A DNA stretch of 64,000 nucleotides from Scilla litardierei (taxonomy: Eukaryota > Streptophyta > Magnoliopsida > Asparagales > Asparagaceae): contig CM061138.1 of the NCBI GenBank assembly GCA_030789695.1, positions 177,960,051 through 178,024,050 on the forward strand, written 5' to 3'. A model generated the notes under the pieces. That model ran no database searches. It saw only the letters and a program-made list of their open reading frames with translations, and was not told where the DNA came from. Of the stretch, positions 20,576-31,609 are shown one piece after another (position 1 is the first letter of the stretch; each line of letters begins with the position of its first letter). Made by a program: the position numbers and the translations under genes.

Positions 20576-22010
20576 TCAACAAGGTACACTCATGTTAGCC
20601 ATCAAATTTTTAGGAACACACACTTGTTTAAATTTTATGGTTGTGTTTCTAAACTTACAATAATACGATGTGTGACCAACACTATCACAAGTAAAGCACT
20701 TTGCATAAACATTTTTAGCAATTGTAGGCACATTGTAGATTTTCTTAAACTTAAGCTTTTCAACATTTTTCAAACCAAATCCAAGTCCACGTCTATTATT
20801 GCCATATAATTGATTTTCAAGTATAGTATCCAACGAATGTTTACCAATTGAAAATTTCCTTAATGAAAATTCTAGACTAGAGACTTTGGATTTTAATAGC
20901 GCATTCTCATCCACAAGCAAAGTACATTTACTTTTAAAAGCCTTCTTATTGTCTTCTTCATTCTTTTTCATGATTTTAAGCTCATTGTTTAGCATGCTCA
21001 TCTTTTCATTAAGTTCTCTAATCATGTATTCACTTTCAGCTTCAAGCTTAATTAAATCTTGTTTATATATGCTATTTTACTTTAACAATGTAGGACAAAG
21101 AAGACATTCAACCTTTTCATGCAACCTAGAGTTCTCTTTTTCCAACAAAGCAATGGTAGAATTACAAGCAACGAGATTTTCTTTCAATTCATTTGTTTCA
21201 TGAAACATGTCGCAATTTTCTTGTTGCAGTTCACCGTTAGAATTTTTAAAAACTTATAATGTGGATTCATGTTTTTCTAGAGTAGATTCTAGGTTGTCAA
21301 TTTCATCTTGCATATCATTAATAGTACATCTTTGCCTATCAAGTTCAGCTTGCATCTCTTTACACAAATTTCGAAGAAGAACTCTTTTAGTGCAAGATGT
21401 TACCTCATCTAATTCTCCCATCAAGCAGAGGGAGGTGTGAGCAGTCTTCTCGATCTCATTTTCTCTATCGTCGTCACCGTTAACACTCGAGATTTCTTCT
21501 TTTCCTTTTCGGCGACGATATACTTTACTTGTGGGCATTGGCTCCTAAAATGTCCTTGCTTCCTGCATTTAAAACACACAATATTATCATTAGTAATGTC
21601 ACAATTATTATTAGACATAGGAGCATCATGTTTATTTAAGAGAGCATTTCTTCCCTTTTGCTTCTTCCCTTTTTCTGCTCTCTTTTCATTGCTAGAGATG
21701 TGATTTACGGAGAATTGCTTGCTTTCATAAGTTGTCTCCAAAGTCCTCCATATATCCTGCGCAAAAGAGCAATGTGAGATAAGATCAAATATTTTTCTAT
21801 CTATTCCATATAATAAAATATTCATTGCTCTACCATTTATTGCACACACATTTCCAACGTCCAATTTCGAATTACTTTCAGGCTCAAAGTATCCGTTTTC
21901 AATAATCTATTAAGTGTCAACATCAACGGATAGTAAATAAGTTTTCATCCTAGCCTTCTAGTATTTGTAACCATGGCCACTAAATAGAGGAAGAATGAGC
22001 AAAAACTAAG
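20576..22010 (-). pseudogene. gag: Copia (Sirevirus-like) gag remnant of family A, copy 1
   Basis: On the minus strand the region starts near 22010 with the copia Gag opening (FSGHGYKY, a stop where Trp is expected, then KARMKTYLLSVDVD). It continues through NILLYGIDRKIFDLISHCS and AQDIWRTLETTYE to a CCHC zinc knuckle, CFKCRKQGHFRSQC, at about 21580. It then enters a coiled-coil stretch of Glu/Leu/Asn heptads (21538-20850) and a second knuckle-like motif, CFTCDSVGHTSYYC, near 20690. Stops and at least two frameshifts break it. The two zinc motifs separated by a coiled coil resemble Sirevirus-type Gag. Pol is missing. Confidence 0.8.
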
Positions 22011-22029
22011 TTTGGGGTATTCATAATAA

Positions 22030-23379
22030 CTAGACTGTGATAGCCATTGAGTCTTGAAAGATTTCAAACATGTGACGTGTACTGCGAGTGAAAGATGAGG
22101 GAAGTATCATGCGATGTCCAATTTGGTCACATCTGACATAGGCATCAATATCTGCAAGACCCTGATATAGCTCTGAGCGGAGTTTTCTTTGATTAAGTTT
22201 GATGAATGTCAAACGATGTTGCTCAGTTGCTGCCCAAGCATCAACTATGAACTCTTTGAATAATTTTCCAGCTCTCAAAATTGCAGAATGCTCATTATGT
22301 CTTTTAAATAGACGGTAGCTATAAAACTCACACAGGGTAAGTCGTCTATTGAGGATTTGTTTTGAACTGTATCCCACTGCTTCAACTTAGGTTTCCATCC
22401 AAGCTGACCATCAGGAAATAATAAGACATAGTGTAATGGTAAGTATGTAGGATGAGCCTCATTGATTTGCATTAATTGATTATTTCCTTATAAATGTAAA
22501 ATAATATCTCGCATCCCGGAAGGTCGATAGCCATCTCCAGGTAAAATAACGGCAATCTCATCTACGGTTGGGAGGTTATAACGGCAACGATCCTTATTTG
22601 AGTTGTAATGGAGATATACAGGAAGATCATGACCACATAAATCTGCTTGAGATAAAACAGAATAAGCCTGACAATATAGTTGGATGAATGGGTTTATGTC
22701 CGATAGACAATTTTGAATAATTTGTAAGACATCCTTTCTCAAATGTGGATTTCTATTACTTCGTAACTGTATAGCAGAATCCGGATCATATGTATAAAGT
22801 TGACAATAACTTGCTGTTTGATCCAGTTGTGGCAGAAGTGATCCTGTTCGATGGCATAATTCTCCATGAATAGTAAATATGTTTGGGCCTCTGCCAACAA
22901 TCAATCTTTGATCCATTGTCGCACCAAGGCTGGTAAATGCAGTAGCTGTAATATACTCCCGAGTATACTTTCAAAATGATTTTAATTGCTCACTGTCACC
23001 ATCATATAATTCTCGAAGTGCTGGAGGGGGTTCATTAAGTTTCTCCAATTTTACTTTTCCTTGCAAACAACATGTTCCAAAGTTATGTGTTGTCAAAGTT
23101 GACCTCGACAACTGTTCATCCAACGAGTGTAAGGCTGACCAATGATGGCATGGAATGTTCTAAACCAAGATAATGTCGACCATAAGCATCCTGTGTTGAC
23201 GGACCAGCTCTATGATGAGTTGACCTACATACTAACATCGAAGCTGAGCGATCTTCTTCTTGTTCAGCTTGAGAAGTTGCAAATGGAGGTGTTATTTGAG
23301 GTATACTGATAGGAGTCATATATCGAGATATGTTTTTTGTTCTTGTTCTCGTTCTCTCCTTTGACGTTGAGCTAAATAC
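22030..23379 (-). pseudogene. Helitron replicase-helicase, N-terminal domain (Helitron_like_N), truncated
   Basis: Helitrons are rolling-circle DNA transposons whose RepHel protein begins with a domain of this kind. The minus strand shows the family series: CHHWSALHSLDEQLS (about 23147), FGTCCLQGKVKL, FTSLGATMDQ, GRGPNIFTIHGELCHRTGSL (about 22890), INPFIQLYCQAY, PGDGYRPSGMRDI, HPTYLPLHYVLLFPDGQLGW (about 22430), RRLTLCEFYSYR, and HMFEIFQDSMAI at the end. At least one TGA, one TAA and two frameshifts interrupt it. It ends abruptly before the HUH nuclease and helicase, at a junction with copia gag near 22030. Its first exon (from 23379) belongs to the tandem exon array upstream. Confidence 0.85.
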
Positions 23380-25060
23380 CTATCCAAAATAGCACCAACA
23401 TTAAATAAAATTACATTACATTAAAGTAGAGTAGATTGTATAGATAATAACCTGGTAGATGGTTCAGCATCTTGGGCAGATATTGTATCGTTTTGTAAGG
23501 CTGAGACCTCATCTTCATGTTCAACAGGAAAAGTTGGTAATGCATGTGTGATTTGAGGTATATCAAGTACACTGTTAGAAGTCATATATTGAGATATGTT
23601 TCCTTGTTTTTGTTCTCGATCTCGCCTTTTGCATTGAGCTAAAGCCCTATCCAAATTATAACAAAAATTAAATACAATTAAAATACATGATATTAGTATA
23701 GATTTCATGTTTAGTCAGGTGGATAATAACCTGACAGATGGTCCAGGTACTTGTCCAGAAATCATATCAAGACGCGAGGCTGAGACATCATCTTCTTGTT
23801 CAACCGGGAAAGTTGTCATTGCTGGTGTTATATGAGGCACATCAAGGACGCTGTTAGAAGTCAGAGCGTGAGATATGTTTCGGTGTTCTTGTTCACGCTC
23901 TTGATCTCACCTTCTGTGTTGAGCTAAAGACCTATCCAAATTACAACAAAAAATAAATATAATTAAAATACATGATAGTAGTATAGATTTTATGTTTAGT
24001 CAGGTTGGTAATAACCTGACAGATGGTCCATGTACGTGTCCAGAAATCATATCATTACGCGAGGCTGAGACATCATCTTATTGTTCAACCGGAGAAGTTG
24101 TCATTGCTGGTGTTACATGAGGCATATCAAGAACACTGTCAGAAGTCAGAGCGTGAGATATGTTTCAGTGTTCTTGTTCACTCTCGATCTCGCCTTCTGC
24201 GTTGAGCTAAAGACCTATCCAAATTACAATAAAAAATAAATACAATTAAAATACATGATAGTAGTAAAGATTTTATGTTTAGTCAGGTGGAACCTGACAG
24301 ATGGTCCAGGTACTTGTCCAAAAATCATATCAAGACGCGAGGCTGAGACAACATCTTCTTGTTCAACCGGGGAAGTTGTCATTGCTGGTGTTATATGAGG
24401 CATATCAAGGATACCGTCAGAAGTCAGAGCGTGAGATATGTGTCGGTGTTCTTGTTCACGCTCTCGATCTCGCCTTCTGTGTTGAGGTAAAGACATATCC
24501 AAATTACAACCAAAAATAAATACAATTAAAATACATGATAGTAGTATAGATTTTATGTTTAGTCAGGTGTATAATAACCTGATAGATGGTCCAGGTACTT
24601 GTCCAGAAATCATATCGTTACGCGAGTCTGAGACAGCATCTTCTTGTTCAACCAGGGAAGTTGTCATTGTTGGTGTTATATGAGTCATATCAAGGACACT
24701 GTCAGAAGTCAGAGCATGGGATATGTTTCGGTGTTCTTGTTCACGCTCTTGATCTCGCCTTCTGTGTTGAGCTCAAGACATATCTAAATTACAACCAAAA
24801 ATACAATTAAAATACATGATTGTAGTATAGATTTTATGTTTAGTCAGATGGATAATAACCTGACAGATGGTCCAGGTACTTGTCTAGAAATCATATCGTT
24901 ACGTGAGGCTGAGACGACATCTTCTTGTTCAACCGGCGAAATTGTCATTGCTGGTGGTATTTGAGGTATATCAAGTAAACTATCAGAAGTCAGAGCATGA
25001 GATATGTTTCGTGGTTCTTCTGCATGCTCTTGAGCTCTCCTTCTGTGTTGAGCTAAAGAC
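23380..25060 (-). repeat. Tandem array of duplicated exon-intron units upstream of the Helitron coding region
   Basis: Units of 267-285 bp each carry an exon and a 72-84 bp intron. Exons on the minus strand: 25060-24860 (201 bp), 24779-24579 (201), 24494-24294 (201), 24214-24016 (199), 23931-23731 (201), 23646-23452 (195); the next begins at 23379 and runs into the Helitron domain. Acceptors read TTTGGATAG|G and donors CTGTCAG|GTTATT. The exon encodes about 67 residues: LAQHRRRDRE, then SHALTSD, LDIPQITPA, SPVEQEDVVSAS, PGPSVR. Each exon starts and ends in the same codon phase, so in-frame joining is possible. Two units (24779, 24494) have lost the acceptor AG (now AT), and one (199 bp) is frame-shifted. 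Confidence 0.85.
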
Positions 25061-25143
25061 CTATCCAAATTACACCCAAACTAATTACAATTAAAATACA
25101 GTAGAGTATATTAGATTTTTTGGCACATTCAAGTGGAAATAAC

Positions 25144-25325
25144 CTGACAGATGGTTCTGCATCGTGTTCAAAAAGTGTATCATTATGATTCCTTTTATGT
25201 TGCCATTGTCGCAAGGGTGAAATGCGACGAACACTTGGTAGTGAAGAACTAATCATAGGCTCAGTGAGAGGGCTATGTTGTTCTTGTCCCTTCCATGAGG
25301 CTGATACCTCACTATCAACAGATGC
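25144..25325 (-). pseudogene. First recognisable exon before the duplicated exon array
   Basis: A 182-bp stretch from an acceptor-like AATTTAG|G to the same donor as the array (CTGTCAG|GTTATT). It shares the end of the repeated exon (EPSVR) but has a different start (SVRRISPLRQWQHKRN). It may be the unduplicated upstream exon of the Helitron gene. Confidence 0.5.
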
Positions 25326-25329
25326 CTAA

Positions 25330-26503
25330 ATTGAGTGCATAGCATAACCTTCCTTAATGATGATAAATCAAGCATGTAATATAGTAGTTTATACTAACAA
25401 ATTCCATACCGTTCACATGTTGGTGTGAAGCAAATGGGAATGAGAAAATCCTTTAGCTGGTCAAAGAATGCCAACGTACAACTGAATCATTTAAACTTAG
25501 TGTTAACATAATTGTACATTCCAAATGGTAACCAATAATGGTAAACAAATATAAATTTAAGACAACACTTGCAACAACCATTTTAAATAAGTAAATACAA
25601 AAATTACTCAAAGTACGTACATGGTTGTCTAATTCGTTTAGCAACTGTGATATTACTGGTGACCTTATGACCGTTTGGCATTACTCATTTAAATATTGTG
25701 GATATAAATTTTATCACAGTTGAATATTCTGAGCAAATGAGTGAATTTGACATATTCAAATGAGTTTGAAGATTGACATATTCAAATTTTATCACAGTTT
25801 ATAAAATTTGAAGTGAATTTGACATATTCATTTGAAGTTTATCACTCATTTGAATAAATTTGACAAATTTAAATTCCATATGTCAAACTGTGACATATTC
25901 ATTTGCCCAGTTTATCACAGTTTGGAGTTTCAAATTTTATCACAGTTTATAAGTTTCCGTATCACAGATTATAAATTTTATGTTTCCATATCAACAATAA
26001 AATTTTATCACAGTTTGTAAATTATAAATTGTCAAATTCACTCATTGGAATATATCTGGAAGTAATGGCCAAATAAGCTGCATCACTACATCATTACTTG
26101 GGTTTTGTTGGGTTATGTTATTGGGTTAACAGTTGCTTCTCTACATCAAAAATGTTATCTGGAATATGAGTTAAATTTGAGTGAAGTAGTTTTAACCCAA
26201 TTACATTATCTCTACATTCATACTACATCACTACATTAACCCAATAACATTCATACTACATCACTACCCCAATTGCTTCTCTAACAATATGAGTGAAGTA
26301 TTGTTAATGGGATTGGGTTATTGGGTTATGTATAAATTTGCTATTGGGTTATGTTGTATGAATGTTATTCCAAGCAATGGCCAAGTTATTTACTGTTAAC
26401 CCAATAACTGTTGACCCTAAGATCATGCAAAAGAGCAATGTCAAGCAAATGTCTAATGTAGATAAAGCAAAAAAATTCCTGTTCCAAATATGAATATGAC
26501 AAA
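25330..26503. other. AT-rich non-coding stretch with short repeats
   Basis: From 25700 to 26020 the motif tttatcacagttt recurs about six times, mixed with tgacatattcatttga variants on both strands. From 26090 to 26400 a ttgggttatg / aacccaataac motif recurs in both orientations. No gene is recognised. Confidence 0.6.
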
Positions 26504-26613
26504 TGTGCTCTGTGCATCAGAATCCTAATCCAAATAGCAAAATATGCATATGTCAGGATGTGCTCTGGGCATCAGGACCCCAATCCAAATAGCAAAATAT
26601 GCATATGACAGGA
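26504..26613. repeat. 55-bp tandem duplication
   Basis: Two adjacent copies, 26504-26558 and 26559-26613, sharing tgtgctct, gcatcag, atccaaatagcaaaatatgc with a few differences. Confidence 0.85.
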
Positions 26614-26649
26614 TGTGTTGATACAATTAGCATATTCATATTTTGATAC

Positions 26650-27716
26650 TGTTTCAGAGTGTTTTCTCACTACAAAAGCGTTGACCGTGGACTGCCCGGT
26701 CAACGTGGTCAAGGGGCCGATTTGGGTCCCTTGGGTGCGTCGAGCCCGTGCAGACGCGACGCGAATCGGAGTTGCAGACGACGTGGAGCACGTCAACTGG
26801 GCCGGGTCTGGATCCTCAGCCTCGCGGGGGCTGAGGGGAAGCCTCGGTCCGGTGTGTGACGCTTGGCCTCAGACGGTCGGACGACGGGGGGAAGCCTCGG
26901 CGCCTTGTCTTGAGGCACGGCCGATGCGGAGCAGAGGGGGAGCCTCGGCTCGGTAAGATGCACTCGGCCTCGGTCGGTCGGACGACGAGGGGTAGCCTCT
27001 GTCGTCCTGCTTGATACGCGGCTGGCGTGGAGCGGAGGGGAAGCCTCGGCTCGTGGATCTGACGTCCTCCTGAACAGACGAGAACACTCGTCAGGGGGGC
27101 CGGACCTTGGTTCCGGCCAAATCCCCTCCGATGCCTAAGTCAGATGACGATCTGAAAGAGGAGGCTCGGCGGGGACGGTTCGACTTGAGAGGAGATCGAA
27201 ACGACGTCCTCCGGCGCGAGCGTGGGGAAGGAGATGAAGTGGGGGAACTAGGTCGTTGATGGAGTACCTTAGGTTTCGTTACCTGAGATGCGGTCCTTTG
27301 TCCAGTCGCCCTTCTAGCCCTTTTATAGGCCTTCCGTCGTGATTGCCCACGACTCACGTCCCTCGTCTGCCCCTAATCGTGCCCCCTCAATCCGCCTCCC
27401 CATCGCCGCTCCCTGCGCCATGCCAGCACCTCCCCATAACGGCCATTAAGTGGTCGCGGGTTTAGGGGAGCGGTTATCGCTGGAGTGGGCGAGTGACTTG
27501 CGCGTTTTCGGGGTCGGGTCGGATCTTCGTTCGGGGATCCTCTAGGGGGCTTTGTCGGACGGGCCTGATCTCGCAGACGGGCTTCTGATCGGTAGTTGGG
27601 TTTCTGGGTTCATGTCTTTCGGGCTTCGTTTGGTGGGCTTGGATCTCCCATGATTTCACGTAGTAGGCTGCGCCTTTGGGCCCACGCTGTTGGGCCTCCG
27701 TAAAATAGACGTATCA
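26650..27716 (-). repeat. 3' LTR of Tat-lineage gypsy element, copy 1
   Basis: About 1,067 bp; on the minus strand it starts TGATACGTCTATTTT and ends near GAAACA. It matches the LTR at 62390-63102 at both ends and in the centre (the CTCGTCTGTTCAGG region, TATA box at 27321-27328), but is about 350 bp longer because of a GC-rich block with repeats of gaagcctcggctcg at about 26690-27050. Confidence 0.75.
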
Positions 27717-27728
27717 ATTGCCCCCATC
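27717..27728 (-). promoter_or_regulatory. Polypurine tract of Tat element copy 1
   Basis: The minus strand reads GATGGGGGCAAT directly before the LTR start, matching gatggggacaat at 62378-62389 in copy 2. Confidence 0.7.
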
Positions 27729-27938
27729 GGTGGGGCCGATCGGCCTTGGCCGGCTCGGTTCGACCGATGTGACTCCTGGGGTCCCGAGTAGCGCGTCAGT
27801 CGGGGCGCGGTCATAAATGAAGGTTATGATGAGGCGGATCGATTGGACTTCCCTTGGCGCCGATTTCGAAATGCCGCCGGCTCTTTGATGCTTGCCACAC
27901 GTTCCTGTCAGGCGTTTCGAATTCGCCCCTGGGTCTTG

Positions 27939-27946
27939 TATATAAG
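27939..27946 (+). promoter_or_regulatory. TATA box of the antisense gene, Tat copy 1
   Basis: TATATAAG, 139 bp upstream of the ATG at 28085. A TATA box sits at the equivalent place in copy 2 (62159-62167), and the surrounding cgaattc and tgcc motifs are also conserved. Confidence 0.6.
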
Positions 27947-28084
27947 TGCCCCGTCTGCGTTGATCCCAACTTCTTCCTCGATCTTCCCTCTGTTTCTGGC
28001 TTTCCACAATCTCGGAGTCTCCCGCTGCCTTCGTTTCTTTGTCTTCTCCAAACAAAAAGGTAACTCCTTTCCCATCTTCATATT

Positions 28085-28303
28085 ATGGCTGCTCTTAGGA
28101 TAGGTGGCTCTGGCCAAGGGGCGAGGGATCCTCCTGTGTCCAGGCGGGGCGGGCCCCGATCTGTGGGATCCGGTTCCTCCTCGGGGAGCCGTTCCCTCCG
28201 AGATAAAGGGAAGGGGAAGCTCTTCCCAGACTATGCTGGCGATGATGTGGCGTCAGCTGCCGTGCGGCTTAATGTACCTCCGGTTGTCCTCAGAACGCCA
28301 ACT
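28085..28303 (+). pseudogene. N-terminal part of Tat antisense gene (copy 1), truncated
   Basis: Starts MAALRIGGSGQGARDPP and contains SLRDKGKGKLFPDYAGDDVA and VPPVVLRTP. It matches the start of the minus-strand gene at 62034 (MATLRIGRS, VRDKGKRKLYTD, VPPVVLSSP). The frame is cut at 28303 where a copia-type LTR begins. It is antisense to its parent retrotransposon. Confidence 0.75.
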
Positions 28304-29839
28304 TGTTCCCGGTGATCCTACGTCTCAAACACCCGGATCCCCTCCGGATACTTGAGTTAGAAACCTCTAACTCAAATTTGCACTATGAAATACTTGTAGA
28401 AACCTCTACAAGATCAAATCATACACAAATGAAATTGTGACTCCCACAAACCGGGATCACAAACAAACTCTCACAACCGAGAGTAAAACTTGCAATATTC
28501 AAAGTAAATTGAAATATGAAATGCTTACCACAAAACCCTATGCCTTGAGTAAAACTTACGATTTAGGGCAAAGAGGATTTTGTGGAAGATGAAGGCACCA
28601 AACCCTAGCTCCAAGATGTAGACCAGCAATGGAGGCCTAGGTAGTTGTTGGTGACGTTGGATCAAGCTCTTGGCTTGAATGGCTCACAATCAATGTGAAT
28701 CTCTCTTTGGAAATAAGAGTGAGAGAGAGATTCTTGAGAAATGAATGAGCTTGGAAATGAGAATGAATGCTTCTCTTTGATTCTCTAAACTTCAATAAAT
28801 ATCAGCCTTTGAATGCTATGAAAGCAGCCCTTCAAGTATATATGGGATAGAGGAAAGAGAGAGCAAAATTCGTGGCATTTAATGCTCCAACGGCTCTATT
28901 CTGAAGCAGACTAGTCGGTCAAAGAAGGATCACTGACCGACTAGTTCATCAACTAGTCGGTCGGTGATTCAACATGAACCGACTAACTTAAGAACAGACA
29001 AAAGATGAAGTTCAGAAGATGAAGAACTAGTCGGTCTAAGAAGACTTGCCAACCGACTAGTTTCACAACTAGTCGGTCGGTGAGTGTTCTTTGACCGACT
29101 AACAGATGAAATAGAATAGGCTGAGTTCAAATGCAGCTATTCGGTTTAAGAGCAACTTCCAACCGACTAGTTTCTCAACTAGTCGGTCGGTCGTTGTGCT
29201 TAGACCGACTAACGGTAAACAGTAAGTTAGGCTGTACAGTGGAAGCTCAACTAGTCGGTCTAAGAAGGATTCCTAACCGACTAGTTTTACAACTAGTCGG
29301 TCGGTGAACCTTATTGGACCGACTAACTGTAAACAGTAAGTGAGCTGAAAATGAACAAGGCATTCTAGTCGGTTCAAGAAGCTTTGCCGACCGACTAGAT
29401 TGGCATCTAGTCGGTTGGTTCTTCTTCTTGAACCAACTAACATGCACAAGAAGCCGCGATAAGAAGAGTTAAGCTTCGGGAAAGATTCTATGGGCTTCTA
29501 ATAATATCCTAGCTCTAAGATATGAGCGTTATGAAGATTAACACGTAAGACTTACTCAAGGCTTAACATTCTACGAAAAGAAGCTAGAAGACTATAAATT
29601 AGACTTGACAAACCGTCTTCAAAAGCGTCAATCAAATCTTCTTGACTTCAATAATGGTCCTTGAGCTTCAACGAAGCTTCAAGCACACGATCACGCGCTT
29701 TGAGAAGTCTCGAGACGTCGCTTTTGATGTTCATAGAAATTTGGCGATGATCTCCATAACTGCGCTCACAAAGAGTTAGTTCACGATATTTATGTTTGTT
29801 CATCATCCAAAACCAAATCCGGGGAGTCAATACTCAACA
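28304..29839 (-). repeat. Copia-type LTR (isolated) carrying an ACTAGTCGGTC palindrome array
   Basis: 1,536 bp. On the minus strand it starts TGTTGAGTATTGACTCCCC and ends GGATCACCGGGAACA, with a TATATATACTTG promoter candidate near 28838. No primer site or purine tract adjoins it, so it looks like a solo or partial LTR. The 5-bp flanks (caact on the left, gttaa on the right) do not match, and the left flank is Tat DNA while the right is not, so a deletion accompanied or followed insertion. Confidence 0.55.
28910..29440. repeat. Array of ACTAGTCGGTC / GACCGACTAGT inverted motifs
   Basis: Five diverged units of about 100 bp. Each holds actagtcggt, a spacer, accgactagtt, a 4-6 base loop, aactagtcggtcggt, a spacer and gaccgactaa. 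The central pair can form a hairpin. The same array and its right flank occur in the Tekay LTRs at 46020-46440 and 53280-53700. Confidence 0.9.
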
Positions 29840-30179
29840 GTTAATCTCATGATTATCGGTTTGGGTTTAAAGTATGGGGGAGTACTCATATTAATTCCTC
29901 TCTGTTATCTAGACAATTCAATCAATCTAACAAATTATCATATAGAAGTTTATTTTGATAAGCAAAATGAATATTACATGCCCCTACCAAAGCAAATATA
30001 ATTAGTACATGTTGCATTGATTCCCACCCATTGAAAAATTAGTTAGGGATATCACATTGGTCATATTCCTATGGCAAATCTTTTATCATTATTATGTTTT
30101 CTAGAATATGTAACAGCATGAAAGAATGTTTATGCATGTATATATTAAATATTTGTTGACGTTTTTTCCATGCAGATAT
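29840..30179. other. AT-rich intergenic stretch
   Basis: No recognised gene or repeat between the copia-type LTR and the CHX remnant. Confidence 0.5.
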
Positions 30180-31609
30180 GGAATCATGAAACCAACATGG
30201 CCCTCCTTATATCTTTGTTCTTGAATAACATTTTAGCTTGCCATGTCATAACCGACATTGTGCAACAAAAGCGAGGAACAATTTGGTACAACTTTAGAAG
30301 CCTTGAACAGCTCGATGAGAGTGAGCTTTGAATGATAGCTTGCGTCCACTCTCCTAGTGACCTCCCTATAATCCTTGATCTCATTAAGATCACAAAATGG
30401 CTCCACTGATTGCCATCTTATCCCATATATTCTTCATCTCATAGAGCTCAAAGGAACTGCCACCAGCACCATGCTCTACCACCAGCTTCAAGATAGTGAT
30501 GTTGACAATGACACGGGTAGCAATCAGTCGCACCAAGTTAGTGCTATGATTGACATATTTGTTTGACAGACTAACATCAATCTTCGCCAACTCAATGGCA
30601 TCTCCTACTTTAATAGCATGCATAAGGACTTATAAAATGGTGTGCAAGACATACATGCATCCTTAGCCATCATTCCTTTTCATCGAAAGCAAAGGTTTAA
30701 TGGGAAAATGGGGATAGGAAAGGAGGATGTTAGACAATTTAATATTAATGTGCTACATCATATGCCATGTTCTGTTGGCATTTTAGTTGATCGTGGGATG
30801 GACAAGAGATGAGGAAGATCACTTTGTAATAAGATGAGCTTATCATTACCTTTAGAAGAAGAGATGAAACTTAATGTGGTGGTTCTATATCTTGGAGGCC
30901 TAGATGATCGAGAGGCAGGAGCTTATGCAGGGACACTTGCACTGAACTCTTATGTCAAACTTACGATGGTGAGGTTTTATACCAACACTAAAAGTAGGTG
31001 GATTCCATCGTTTCACAAATAATATATCTAGTCCAAGCAACTGTGTGGAAATGGACATAAAACAAGAAGACTTTGATGAGACTTTCATGTCAAATTTCTA
31101 TAACAGGTGAGCAAGATTTTGGCGTTCTTCATTACTGTAATACAAATGATGCACATATAACAAAAGGTTTAGTTATTTATAAATATGCTTGATGCATACA
31201 AGTCATTATAAATGACAACAGATCTAAAACATATAAAAATTCACATTAGCGAGTAAAAGAATTTTGCCTTTAAACGTAGAATATTTTAAAAATTATAAGG
31301 CCTAATCAATCACAAGATTTTTCGTCAAACTGAATTAATCTTGAGATTTGTAATTGCAGATTTGTAATAACAGGGATTGTAAGTTACGATGAGAGGATGG
31401 TTCAAAATTCGGCAGAGTTGATTGAATCATTATCATCGATGAAAGAAATGTCCTCATTATACATTATGGGGAGGCAAATACAAGGGCCGGCGGTGCAACT
31501 CATAGAAGGGATGAGCGATTGGGCAGAGTGTCCAGAGTTGGGATCAATCGGAGATCTTCTAGCGTCATCAGATTTTATGATTGACGGATCAGTGTTGGTT
31601 ATCCAGTAA
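30180..31609 (+). pseudogene. Cation/H+ exchanger (CHX family) pseudogene, C-terminal part
   Basis: CHX proteins are membrane K+/Na+:H+ antiporters with about 12 helices and a long cytosolic tail. Only tail-like sequence is seen: YNFRSLEQLDESEL and CVHSPSDLPIILDLIK (about 30285-30390), YILHLIEL, IIPFHRKQRFNGK (about 30680), PCSVGILVDRGMDK (30768-30809), VVVLYLGGLDDREAGAYA (about 30870), EDFDETFMSNFYNR (31066-31106). A GT-AG intron (31107-31359) follows, then FVITGIVSYDERMVQNSAEL and DWAECPELGSIGDLLASSDF, ending at a stop after 31609. Several frameshifts and stops break the first part, while the last exon is clean. The transmembrane half is missing, so the gene is not functional. Confidence 0.85.

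Noticed and set aside
26668..26678. cactacaaaag as the terminal repeat of a CACTA transposon
   Set aside because: It falls inside the Tat LTR end that aligns with copy 2 (GTGAGAAAACAC in reverse), and no partner terminus or transposase is seen.
28304..29839. A solo LTR with target duplication
   Set aside because: The 5-bp flanks (caact, gttaa) differ, and the left flank is Tat DNA while the right is not, so a clean solo LTR cannot be claimed.
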